Below, one piece after another: positions 22,730-33,775 of a stretch of DNA of 64,000 nucleotides. Position numbers and translations under genes: made by a program. Below the pieces are notes generated by a model that was not told where the DNA came from, searched no databases, and was given only the letters and a program-made list of their open reading frames with translations. This DNA comes from Megascapheus bottae (Eukaryota > Chordata > Mammalia > Rodentia > Geomyidae), in assembly GCA_024803745.1 (NCBI GenBank), contig JANJXV010000010.1:32607025-32671024 (forward strand), in the 5' to 3' direction. Each line of letters begins with the position of its first letter. Within the stretch, counting starts at the first letter, position 1.

Positions 22730-23904
22730 AAGCAATGTCAGAAACACACATGGACCAATACTTTTCTCTTCAATAACACGTTTAGAAATGATATCAGTTT
22801 TATTAGCACTAATTTGCCAAGCACTACTGATGTGATTTGAAAGCCCCGAGCTGTTGGCAAAACAGACATTTCACTCCATTGTTAATTACAAGTCTCAGAT
22901 AACACACACAGTACATTGAATAATGTAATTCTAAAAAAATACTAAGCCAAAGCAACCACAGAGTTCTGGGACACCTTTCTGAAGGTACAGAGAGCTGGGA
23001 TAGTTGCAAGAAAGTTGCTAGTAATGACCTCAGTCAAGGGCTGTTGAAGAAAAATAAGACTTATTCAAGGTGAAATGCTCATTCAAGGGGCAGAAGTGAT
23101 TTTGGGCTTACTGACTCTGGATGAATGGAACATGTCAGTGAAGAGGATTGATCTGAGTTAAGCTGAAGACCAGGGACCAGTCGAGAGTTTCTTGTCCGTG
23201 ACCCTTCGTTACTTGGCCATCCCCATCCTTGAGTGATACTGCATGGTCTGATGTGTGCTCCGATATTAGGAGTCCTGCCTTTTCTGTGATTCAGATGAGA
23301 GGATTCTATGTAAGTTCATGGGCCTTAATTTTGGATACGGGTTTAATAAATCTGTGTCCATATGTTCTTTATTTAAATGGATAGGCTCATAGGTGGTAAT
23401 ATTTGCATAAATAAGCTATTGATAATTCTCTCTCTTGGTTTTCTTCTGGACATATTATGGTGTTTTTTGCCCACAACATGATACAATATGGACTAATATT
23501 GGATTCAATATGGAATTACGTTGGAGCAAGGCACAGACTGATATCCGCATCTGACTTTGAAACGCTGGATTTTCTTGGCTCCAAATTTCATGAGCTAAGC
23601 CCAAGAAAAATTTCTTCCTTTGCATATATACAATCACTTTCTCCCCCCCCTCCCCCACCCACATTGATCTTGTTCCTGTGAGCATACCCTGAGTATTGTA
23701 ATCCAAAATAGCATTTACCACGCATACTTTTTCTCTTCCCTCTTCCTCTTCCTGTACTCTCTTCCTGGTTTGTCCTGGGAATATTTCTTTAATAAGTCAC
23801 TCACACATGAATGTTTATTTCAGGATGTTTCGGGGTATCTTGACCCTGGAGAGAATGCTTGTTAATTCTTAGTCACATTAACAGTAAAAATGGTGACTGA
23901 AAGG
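22730..23904. other. Unassigned intergenic sequence
   Basis: No gene or named repeat. A C-rich run lies near 23642-23660. Confidence 0.4.
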
Positions 23905-24265
23905 TTTTATCAGATAGCTATTGCTACCTGATTTGGAAGCTACTGCCCCAAAGCCCAGTGACCTATAACAATCATATTTATTATTTTTCATGGGTCTTCA
24001 GGTCAACTGGAAACTGATCTAGCCTGGGCTCAGAGGGAATAGAAAGTGAGTGTTCAACATATTTCTGCCTTTTTCCTGAATCCCAGCATGTTCTTCTTAT
24101 AAAAGTGACAGTAACATCATTGAGTCCATAGAAATTTGCAAGGAGGTTAGAAAATACTTGGAACACGTAAACTCGTTTATGCTTCATTATGTTGGCCAAA
24201 GCAAGACATATCGACAACTTCAAAGCCACAGGGGTGAGGGATGTGGATAACAGGAGAAACAAGTC
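23905..24265 (+). other. Possible ancient repeat
   Basis: The opening TATCAGATAGCTATTGCTAC, followed by CCAAAGCCCAGTGACCTATA, ACAATCATATTTATTATTTT and GGTCAACTGG, matches a widespread old mammalian repeat consensus of the form 'gctattgctgcataac ... agtggcttaaaacaac'. A second, shorter look-alike is at about 26490-26590. I do not assign a family name. Confidence 0.45.
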
Positions 24266-24306
24266 TAACATAATTATTAATGTACCTCCTTTCTGTAAAA
24301 CAAGAC

Positions 24307-24534
24307 TTTTTATTTTTTATTTTATTTTATTTTATTTTATTTTTTTACCAGTCCTAGGGCTTGAACTAAGGGCCTGGGTGCTGTGCATGAGTTTTCTCAA
24401 GGCAAGTGCTCTACCACTTGAGCCCCAGAACCACTTCTGGCTTTTTCTGTGTATGTGGTACTGAGGAATCGAACTTAAGGCTTCATGCATGCTAGGCGAG
24501 CACTCTACCACTAGGCTATATACTCCAGGCCCTA
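24307..24534 (-). mobile_element. ID-like SINE with expanded (TTTTA)n tail
   Basis: The tail of the SINE has grown into (TTTTA)n at about 24307-24345. The body is full length on the minus strand: second half TACCACTTGAGCCCCAG, B box GGAATCGAAC on the plus strand, and head AGGCCC at 24530. Confidence 0.88.
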
Positions 24535-24823
24535 AAATATGGTTTTTATCACTTCCCATTCTACAATCCTATTCAAAACCAGCAATGACCTCAAATTATT
24601 AAATTTTGTCATTTGCTTTAAGTCTGGATCAGGTTCCTCTTGATCCAGAGACCTATGAATCAAAAAGAGAAATATTCTACCTTCTTACATAATATGTAAA
24701 GGTGAAATGCATTGCTAATGTGCAATACATTCACTTATCCCCAAAGGGGAAAATAGGTAGGCCACACAGAAGTACTAGTTTGAGATTTTGCAGGTTAACT
24801 GATGAAATGATTCACAAGACATC

Positions 24824-24827
<4 letters not shown>

Positions 24828-24857
<30 letters not shown>

Positions 24858-24893
24858 TGTGTGTGAGCGTGTGTGGTGTGTGTGTTTGCAAAC
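24828..24893. repeat. (GT)n microsatellite
   Basis: About 30 GT units with A and C interruptions near 24857-24870. Confidence 0.95.
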
Positions 24894-25781
24894 AATTACA
24901 TTCTTGTGTGCATTAATCCTAGATTAGTCCTTGTTTCTTAGTGTGGTTTCTAGTTTATTGTTCTCTACAGTGCTTGGCTTCTCCCATAGAGATATCTTCC
25001 CTTTTTCATCAACTTATTGGCCACTTCCAATAGTGAAATTATGTCCTTTTAGACCTTTTCTTATTCAGGGAAATATAGGGGCCTTTCTACAGATTGAGGA
25101 ACGAGTCTTTACCCCACCATCTCTTTCTCCTTTTCCTCTTTCCCTCACTTCCCTGACACTTTGAACCCATGTCTCCTGTTTTTGCCACCAACACAGCCCT
25201 TGGTATAGTTATACGTAGTGAATTTCCTACACATTTGATTTGAGTTTGCTCTATGAGCCAAAGGTCATACCAACAATTCTTTTGGATGCAGTTTTCTCTG
25301 TGACTTAATTATTCCAGTCTTGGCTATGGCCAGTTGCTATAGGAATTCCCCCTCCCCACTCCCTACCCCCAGCATTGTAGAAGCTCTCCTGTGCAGCAGC
25401 GGAGAAGCCATTTCCTTTCCTCCAGTTGTTTTAACAAGGAATGTGCAAATAAATTCATTCGACCTTTACCTTGAGGGAAGTGTCCTTGATCTTTGCTGAT
25501 AGGATTTATCTTAATTTCAGTATCTGATTTTTCTACTTGGAAAGTCTAGGCTATGAGAAAACATTTTATGCTTTTAGACTAGCAGGTCCCTGTTTTTCTG
25601 GTTATCCTTCTCAGTTTGATTTACAAATTTTCTGGGTCTTGCTGAGTTCATCTCTCTTATGCTTGATAGTAAACAGAGAAAATAAACCAGTTGATACTTC
25701 CAATATTGTATCTGGATATCCACTTGGACAGGTTTGGAACTGCATTAGAAACATTTTCTGTCTTTTAAGTTGCCATCCTTA

Positions 25782-25782
<1 letters not shown>
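24894..25782. other. Unassigned intergenic sequence
   Basis: No gene or repeat family recognised. Confidence 0.4.
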
Positions 25783-25817
<35 letters not shown>

Positions 25818-26095
25818 TTATTTTGCCAGTCCTGGGCTTAAGCTCAGGGCATGAGCCTTGTCCTTGGACTTTCTCAAGGCTAGAGCTCTACCACTTGAGT
25901 CTCAGCACCATTTCCTGCTTTTTTCTATGTATGTGGTACCGAGGAATTGAATCCGGGTCTTCGTGCATGCTAGGCAAGCACTCTACCTCAGCACCACTTC
26001 CGGCTTTTTTTCTATGTTTGTGGTACTGAGGAATTGAACCCTGGTCTTCGTGCATGCTAGGCAAGCACTCTACCACTAGGCCAAACTCCCAGCCC
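25783..26095 (-). mobile_element. ID-like SINE with (TTA)n tail and internal duplication
   Basis: A (TTA)n tract (25783-25818) replaces the poly(A) tail. In the body, the segment from CTCAGCACC to CAAGCACTCTAC occurs twice in a row, at about 25901-25986 and 25987-26074. The element therefore carries the first tRNA-like half in duplicate. The two copies differ at several bases. Flanks CATCCTTAATT (from 25768) and CATCCTTACTT (from 26095) are a likely TSD. Confidence 0.88.
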
Positions 26096-28534
26096 ATCCT
26101 TACTTAATTTAAAAAGTTTAAATTTTCGTTTAAAATATCTTTAAGTAGTAGTACTAAGAAGTTGCCATTTAACAAAGCAGTTTATGACTACAATGCATCT
26201 TGATCAATATTCTCCTTTTCAACATTCTTCACTATCCTTATCCTACCCATCCTTCTGTCACTTTTCTTAATCTTTTAAAATAAATCTTCATTTATTACAA
26301 TGATCTGCATAACAGGTGACCATGTTTTCAGCCTCCAGTAAGTCTGTTTTAATATATTTTAACTGTTTTAATATATTTTACAAATGACTTATTGCCATAT
26401 CCCTAGCCTCCATATACTGTATCATTTAGATCTAAACCCAATAATTAGTGTTTTTGTTATAGCACTGTCTAATTCTTAGTACTATTTTTGATATTTCTGG
26501 CCATCACTGTAACAAAATGTCCCTAAACTCAATGGCTTATAATAATAATCACTTACAATATAATAATAAATGTCTCAGGTCCACTTGGTAAAGGAATTGA
26601 TAAAGAGAGAGGGCTGGCATAGTTGCTAATATGATCTCCTCCAAAGAACAGTGGGAAGATCATATTACTTTACTGTGGAATTATGAAAGAAAATGATTTT
26701 GACATCTGGATAATGATGTCACTTTCTCTCCACACATTAAAAACTGCTTTGATAAAGTGCACTGTTTTCTTTCAAGGACAAAAAAAATCAAAGACAGGTA
26801 TTTAAGGCTGCAAAAATCAGTAAATGAAGGGAGTTATAGATTAAAAGATTCAAATCCAAGTTTCTTACTTCAAAGGGAAGAGAACTGAGTAGGACAAGCT
26901 TCATGGAGGAAAATCTTCTCTTTATTGGCAAAGTCACTCTGGAACCAATATGTTTTCTTTCTTCTAAGTCTCCTGGAAGGAACTTACAGAGCTTTGAAGT
27001 CAGTAGAATCAAAACCTTTGGGGAAATTACTCAATGAAACAAAGGCTAGGAATGCAGAAATTGGATGTGGTAGGAAAGCTACAGAACAGTATGACTTAAG
27101 ACCTGGCAAGTTTGAGGTATGCTAAATGAAAGAATGCAAGGAAATGCTATCCTTTGATGATTTTTGAAAAATAAAGCAAATTTGGAGTGATCAATGGCAA
27201 GGAGGTTAATGAATATAACCCAGATATTTGGTTGAAAAATATCTTGCTCCATATGTTAGTTTCAAGCATATTTAACAGCAAATGTATTTAAGCATACCTT
27301 GAAATGTATTTGTTGAAATATTACTGGAAAACAATTGGGTCATCTTGTAATTTTGTGAAGTGACCAAGGAATGCTAATTGTGGTAGTTAAACTTGTACAA
27401 GCCCCATGGTTTCACATAACAAAAATCTAACTTCTCACCACTCTTTTAGCCAAAGGTAGGTAGGATTTTCTTCCAGAAGATCATTCAAGAACCTGCGCTT
27501 CTTTCATCTTGCGATCCACCTGCTTATATCTCCTGTGGTTTTCTCTGTTCACTTGCTAGATGATAGAACACAGTGTGGCTGTCTGTTCACATACATGCAC
27601 CTTATCTGCACTCATGCCCTTCTTTTGCATGTTGACATACCTACTGTCTTGCTATTAATGAGTAGATAAGTGTAAAGGCACGATCTTTTGAGACTAGATC
27701 TTAAAGGCTTTCTGCTTGTGTTTCTTCTTCTCCCTCCTCTTTCCCAGGTTTCTTACACTGGAACCAATCCCCCAGCCTGTCCTTAGGACTGTCAGATAGC
27801 TATGTGGACAGCTATCAGTCTCTGGAGTGAGGAAGTGAGGTCTTTTACAGACCGTTGTGTGAATATACCACCTTAGAAGTGCATCTTCCATCCTCAATCA
27901 AGCCGTCAGTCTGTGATTGAGGCTGTGCCCCCTAACACCCAGAAAACCACTCCCAGATTCCTGACCCTTACAGACGGTATATGGTAATAAATGTTCGTTT
28001 TTTTTCAGGCGTTAAGTGTCAAGGTGATTTGTTTGACATTAATAAATAATGAATACAAAGAATGAATAATTATGTATGGGAGGAATTCATAAGAATAGGC
28101 CTGTGAGAAATGTAAGCTACTTTCCCCTCTACCACTCCCTGAATTACTCAGTCACAGGGCAGACCCAACAGCATTCCTAGAGAAGAAAGGCTGGTGAAGA
28201 AAGTCTACCAATGGGGTCCCTAATGAAAAGAAGCCTTGAGAGACAATTGGCCAGTGTCTGTTATATTCAGTGAATTCAGATGTAGGAAATCTCTGGACCT
28301 CAAAGTTTCGGTGATTGTTTGTCCAAATCCGCACAAAATTCTTAGCAGATATAATTTTTTGGAACATCTGTTCTTTGAGAGTGATGTCAAACATGTCTGG
28401 AGTTTCCCTGGAAAGTTTTAAAAGTCTTTAGTTTGTCTGATTTCCCAGTGCTGGCAGAACGCCACCAGCCACAGCAATACCACTACCAACTAACATCAAA
28501 TACTCATCTTTATTAATCAGTTATGGTAGAGTGT
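26096..28534. other. Unassigned, with a short ancient repeat fragment
   Basis: No gene is recognised. About 26490-26590 (TAACAAAATGTCCCTAAACT, then CAATGGCTTATAATAATAAT) resembles the repeat at 23905. The remainder is unassigned. Confidence 0.4.
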
Positions 28535-28860
28535 TACTTGGCTTTCTGTCAAGTAACAAAAGAGACCACTGCATCTTTGGTTCACTGTTTGGGGGGCTCC
28601 AATCTATAATTCATTGGTCTTGTGGATTTGGGCCTAAGGCAAGATATCACAGCATGGTAGAAGTGTGTGCTAAAGTAACATCCATAGTCAAAACAACCTC
28701 ATAGACAAAAAGCAAAAAGGAGAAAGGGTCAGGGCCCCTTAATCTCCTTTAGGGACAGATTCCCAATAACCTAAGGTTCTCAAGTAGGCCCCACCACACA
28801 AAGATTCTGCTACCTCTCAATAACACCATTCAGAGGGCATCCAAGATCCAATGAGGTAAG
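28535..28860 (+). other. Possible old dispersed repeat
   Basis: The motif order (TTGGTTCACTGTTTGGGGGG, GGGCCTAAGGCAAGATATCA, CATGGTAGAAGTGTGTGC, AAGTAGGCCCCACCAC) parallels stretches at 46676-46925 and about 51090-51250 (GGGCCTGTGGTGAGACAGGA, CAACATGGTAGAG). The three appear to be copies of one old repeat family. I do not assign a name. Confidence 0.4.
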
Positions 28861-29714
28861 TACAATTATCTCAAACTTGTAAATGTGGAAAAGAAGCACA
28901 CAAACATGCACGTGCACACACATGCATACAGCTTGGACAGAATGCTCAAAGACTTATGAAAAGCTCAGGAAAGCATGGATCTGGTTCTTTAGTCTACATC
29001 TATATTTCTCTACAGTTAGATAAGAAAGGTTAGTGGGGTGTTAGTGTTTTCGGTGGTTGGTATGGTGGAGCCCTGCCATATCCAACCAGTGAAGGTGGAA
29101 CCAGAAACTTAGATGTGTCTCCTTGTTGGGGGAGATGGGGGATACTGACTGTTTGGCTCAGATGTCATCCTGAAAGCAGGCAGATAGAAATCAACTAGAG
29201 ATATAATTTGGACAAATGCACATTTTTTAAAGCCTACCTCTTATATAGGTATACTTAAGTTTCTTCTCTCTACTAAATACCTGCTACATAGGGTTGTTAT
29301 ATCGCAATTTTGAGTGACATGATATGTGAAAAAGCATGATTTTGAATCCATTAACCCAATTTTGGGAATTATACTAATGCTCTTGTTTTCCAGGGAATAG
29401 CATCATATCTTATGCAACATTTCACCTTAGTACCTAGTACAGTATCTTGATGAGTGACTGCATAATGTAGTTTTGTGGAAGACGCAGGTGAATAAATCAT
29501 AGAATCATTTCTTCCTTTTTCTTCTGGGAAGTGAGGAGCTCAGTTCTAGATGGGCAGTCTCATCAACACCCCTTTCCTCTGGGTACTAATGAAGGGTTCA
29601 CAAAAACTGTTTCCACACACAGTATCTCATACCCCATCAGGATGCTGCTTCTGCCTGTGCCTGGAGCAGTGGGAAACAACCTTTATTAAAGTACTTTGTC
29701 CAATTCAGGATTGA

Positions 29715-29900
29715 ATAAAAATCTAACAAACCCAGAGAGTGTCCAGAGGAGAGCAATAAAAATGGATTAAACAGACCTTCTAAAGAAAGGTTAGGAGAAT
29801 TGGGATGATTTTAGCTAGAGCTACCGGTAGGAGGAATAATACATTTTCAAGAAACTAAAGAATATCTTGTAAAACTTTGTGCTTAGCGGTGAGTTATTGA
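29715..29900 (+). mobile_element. Possible CR1/L3-type LINE fragment
   Basis: AGTGTCCAGAGGAGAGCAAT, AGGTTAGGAGAATTGGGATG, TTTTAGCTAGAG and TTTTCAAGAAACTAAAG follow the order of the 3' region of old mammalian CR1/L3 LINEs. The stretch is strongly diverged and has no coding capacity. Confidence 0.55.
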
Positions 29901-30640
29901 CACAGAGGATGGAAAAGAAGGGATTTTGATGATTTTCCTCTTTGACATTAACAAGCCTCTTTCATCCTCTTTGCCCATGGGATTATAGCAATCCCACTTG
30001 CTCTCTGAGAACTCTTGATTGCATAGGACATCTTATGGGACAAAGTAAGAAGAGACATTTTAATTAAGTGAAAGACTAGAATATATTTATTCCTTCCCTT
30101 GGCAGTTTGAAAGGCAAGGCCATGAACCCAATTAACCAGAGGTCCTAAGACATTAGGAGGACAGTACACTTTCTTTCTTTCTTTGCTAACATCCCAAGAC
30201 TTCTCAGCCTAGCATTTTACATCAGCTATATTCATAATTTATACATGAACTACATACTCATTCTACTCTTCCTCAATTATTCTGTAATATTTATGGATAA
30301 GGGAAAAGTTCTTAGTAGAGCAGAAGCTCAGAAACAGAAGTCCTGTTGCCACCATAATTATGTTATATTTTGCCTGAGCCCTAGAGCTAATATATGAATT
30401 TTATACAGCATAATAACCTTAAAGATGTTTATAAATATTTTCTATATGCAAGGAATTGTGTTAAACACTGAAAATATCCTGATGGATTGTATATGCATGG
30501 CCTTGTCCCACAAGAACTAAACATAGGGCCTTTGAAAGCACCAGAGAAACCAGAAATTGGAATATAGTAGGATATGTACTATAAAAGATCTTATGGGAAA
30601 CCAATTTAGGGTCATGGAAAGCTTTTTTTTTTTTTGATGA
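29901..30640. other. Unassigned intergenic sequence
   Basis: No gene or repeat family recognised, apart from a T-run at 30623-30635. Confidence 0.4.
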
Positions 30641-30720
30641 TAGGCTGTCACAATGATCCATCAAAGATAAATAAGCATTATAGGCTGTCACAATGATCCA
30701 TCAAAGATAAATAAGCATTA
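30641..30720. repeat. Perfect 40-bp tandem duplication
   Basis: The 40-bp unit beginning TAGGCTGTCACAATGATCCA occurs twice head to tail (30641-30680 and 30681-30720) with no mismatch. A T-run lies just upstream. The identity suggests a recent event, or an assembly error. Confidence 0.97.
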
Positions 30721-30801
30721 TCAGCATTATTATTTCTTCTTGGGCCACTTTATCAGTCCAGGAGCTACTATTTTGAAAATAGATTTCACAACATAGCATC
30801 T

Positions 30802-30859
30802 CCTCCTCCTGGCTTATTATTTTCACTTCACCTCCTCCTGGGTTATTATTTTCACTTCA
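30802..30859. repeat. 29-bp tandem duplication
   Basis: The unit beginning CCTCCTCCTGGCTTATTATT occurs at 30802-30830 and again at 30831-30859 with one difference (C against G after CTGG). Confidence 0.95.
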
Positions 30860-30879
30860 CCTTAAAATTATTAACTCCA

Positions 30880-31203
30880 AGCCAGGCATGGTGGCTCATG
30901 CCTGTAATTAGGAGGCTGAGATCTGAGGGTCAAGGTTCAAAGCCAGCTTGGAAACAAAAGAACCTGAGACTCTTATCTCCAATTAACCTCTAGAAAATGG
31001 GAAGTGGGGCTTGGCTCAAGGGTAGGGTCGTAGCCTTGAGCTGAAGAGCTCTGGGACAACACTTAGGCCCAGGGTTTGGGTGGGAGCCTTGAGCTGAATA
31101 GCTTAGGGACAGCACCTAGGCCCAGGGTTTGGGTGGGAGCCTTGAGCTGAAGAGCTCAGGGAGAGCACCCAGGCCAAGTTCAAGCCCCATGACCTACAAA
31201 AAC
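30880..31203 (+). mobile_element. Dimeric 7SL/ID-like SINE with triplicated segment
   Basis: The 7SL-like half starts GCCAGGCATGGTGGCTCATG; an ID-like half follows. The block starting AGCCTTGAGCTGA in the ID-like half occurs three times at a spacing of 53 bp (31032, 31085, 31138). TSD ATTATTAACTCCA is perfect at 30867-30879 and 31204-31216. Confidence 0.93.
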
Positions 31204-31216
31204 ATTATTAACTCCA

Positions 31217-31640
31217 TCATTTCATGCATGGTTTAGGGATGAAGAGAGTTTAGAGGCATAATTAATGTGGATTAAATTATCATCAATATCATATGCCAAG
31301 AATTAACTATGTCTTGAATAATGTGTCAGTAAAATTAGTTCTAATATTTGACACAAATGCACAGTGGTATTAATTTATATTCAAATTTAACTTGAATATA
31401 AACTAATTTCATAGGAAAGAAATTGATGTGCCCACTCAACTGGTAGGCAATAAATGAGGTCAGCTTTTGATATAAATAGAATTGCTTTAACTCTGGCATA
31501 AAAGAATATATAGATGGTGCCTTGTGCCACAGATGAGACCTGAAGGCAATAAAGGCAAGAAACATTATGTTTGTGTATTTCTTTGTGATATAATCTGACA
31601 GTCTTACATTCTTTAGCTCACCTTGGGAAAAAAATGCAAC
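31217..31640. other. Unassigned intergenic sequence
   Basis: No gene or repeat family recognised. Confidence 0.4.
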
Positions 31641-31656
31641 AAAAAATCTGAAACCA

Positions 31657-31797
31657 GGGAAGGGGTGGGGGCAGGGAAATGGGGACAAAAACATGAGAAG
31701 GGGTGTCAATGTGCAAGAAGTAATGCACCCACTACCTGACAAATGTAGCTTAACTGTAATCCCTACACATTACTCTGACAATAAAATAAAATAAAGT
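31657..31797 (+). mobile_element. Very short LINE-1 3' end with perfect TSD
   Basis: Only the last 140 bp of a type B L1 3' UTR are present (ACAAAAACATGAGAAGGGGT, GTAATGCACCCACTACCTGA, then an AATAAAATAAAA tail). TSD AAAAAATCTGAAACCA is perfect at 31641-31656 and 31798-31813. Confidence 0.94.
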
Positions 31798-31813
31798 AAA
31801 AAATCTGAAACCA

Positions 31814-32068
31814 TGCTGTGGGCTCACTATATTATGCCTCAGTTAATTCTGGAGTCCCATGGAATCTCTCCAGGGTGTTTAATTATCCAATTTATCCAAA
31901 GAAACTAATTATAACTGCACAAGGTTGTTCTGAAGTTGCATTTATGCACAGCAACAACAACAACAAAAGGCCATAAAAGCTTCCCTGTTTGTAGCTACTA
32001 TTTATTTTTCACAGTTTGAGGTAAAGAAAGCTGATTGTAGGACGAATTTAAGGTCAGCCAAATACTTT

Positions 32069-32100
<32 letters not shown>

Positions 32101-33232
32101 GTTTCTTTTTCTTCCCTGTAGTATTTCTCTGCTCTTACACATCCAAAGTCCTTTTCTTTTTCCACCTCTCCCCCAGTTTAATGAAATATTTGAGGAACTC
32201 TAATTGTTGAGAGTGGCTTCAGAGTCAAATACACATGAATTTCAATTCCAGCTCCAGAGAGGTGATAGCATCTACCCCCCCTCATGAGAGCAAATTGCTC
32301 AATTAAGGAGAGTTATTAGTAATTATTATTGAATCCAATTTCTATTAAAATATGAACTTAATGGGTCTTGAAATGTGGCTCTAGGATAAGTTTAATCAGA
32401 ATCACTTAGAGTTCATACTAAACATGTAGATTCCTGGGTCTCTCTTACTCGAAAGCTACTGCGTTCTGAGAGAGACTCAGGAATTTACATTGTAAAAACA
32501 AGTTACCCCAAATGATTGTTATTACTATTGAGTTGCAAGAGTCACTGAAATTATGTATGAAAATGACAGGCAGCATCAACATGTGGTTTATATTTCAACC
32601 TGACTTATAATTGTTAAGTGAAAGAATTTGATACTGTGTCTTTCGCATCCATCATCAGGAAGGGGAAAGCCTTTTTGAATATCACAGCTCTTCCTGAATT
32701 CACAGAATCCACATCTAAGATCACTCTAAAAGTAATTCTGCTTTTGCTCTTTGAAGGGTTGGCCTTGGCAACATTGTTCAAGGGTGCTGATCTTTTGTGG
32801 TATTTGGTATATGAAAGTTGTTATAGTCATGGCTGGCTAGGGCTAAAAATGCAAATGTGTGACTCCTCAGGTAGTAGTTTTCAACAATAAAGTTAGCCTG
32901 CCTCAGACATCTCAACGTCTCTTCTGGCAAATTGGGCACTTATAAAGGCTGAGGTGCATTTTCCAGAATGCTTGGAAGTAAAGACTGGGGAGGATCCACA
33001 GACATTGTGTAAGACCTGATATACCCCTGAGTAAGAGTAGTCACCACTCTGGCCAGACTCACTTGGACCTCTTCTTCCTACAGCTAATGCTTTTCTTCAG
33101 TATCATATAATAGTGGCTGCAGCTGGAAATATCTGATCAGAAGTAGTCATTGTGTATGTATGCTTTATGTTTGTTTTTGTTGTTGAATTCAATTGCCCAG
33201 AGTTTATGGATCTATATTCATCAAAGGGAGAT
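31814..33232. other. Unassigned, with an (AT)n tract
   Basis: No gene recognised. An (AT)n microsatellite lies at about 32068-32100 and a short (CAA)n run near 31951-31966. Confidence 0.4.
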
Positions 33233-33443
33233 CTAAAGTTCCCTTTGTTCGATGGTCCTCATTGGAATGAGTCTAAGGCTAGCTTCGTAGATCAAGTCTG
33301 GTAGTGATTCTTCCCTTTTATTGAAGCGTTTGAGGAGTATAGGTAGTAATTCTCCTTTGAAGGCCTTATAGAGTTTGTCTGTAAATCCATCAGGTCCTGG
33401 GCTTTTCTTGAATGGGAGGTGTTTTATTGCCATTTCAATTTCA
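33233..33443 (-). pseudogene. L1 ORF2 fragment, inverted 5' part
   Basis: A 66-codon minus-strand frame carries the reverse-transcriptase motif KKSPGPDGFT and the following LYKAFKGELLPILLKRFN. It is a fragment of ORF2 from an older L1 than types A and B. It sits head-on against plus-strand L1 3' sequence starting near 33455, the arrangement left by twin priming. Confidence 0.9.
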
Positions 33444-33454
33444 TTGTTGTTATA

Positions 33455-33775
33455 GTATTATTTAAATGGATGAATGGAACAAGAAAGTGTGGTATATATA
33501 CACAATAGAATTTTAATCATCCCTTGGAAAGAATTACATTGTACCATTTGTAAAGGAATGAAAATACTTGAAAAAAAATGTTAAATGGAGTAAGTCAGTC
33601 CCAGAGAGACAAAGGACCTATGTGTCCCTTATGTGTAGAAGCTAAATGTAGCATACAAACTCATCAGTAAATACATTGGATGGTATGCAGGGGTATAGAA
33701 ATGTATTACCTGAAATATAGTAGATTCAAAGGAGAACTCAAATAATGTAATTCCTTACAAAGCCAAAAATCAAAG
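33455..33775 (+). mobile_element. Old LINE-1 3' part, plus strand
   Basis: GTGGTATATATACACAATAG, AAAGAATTACATTGTACCAT, GAGTAAGTCAGTCCCAGAGA and ATGTGTCCCTTATGTG follow the ORF2 C-terminus and 3' UTR of an older L1. The 3' limit is uncertain; similar purine-rich 3' UTR-like sequence continues to about 33910. No tail or TSD is clear. Confidence 0.8.
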
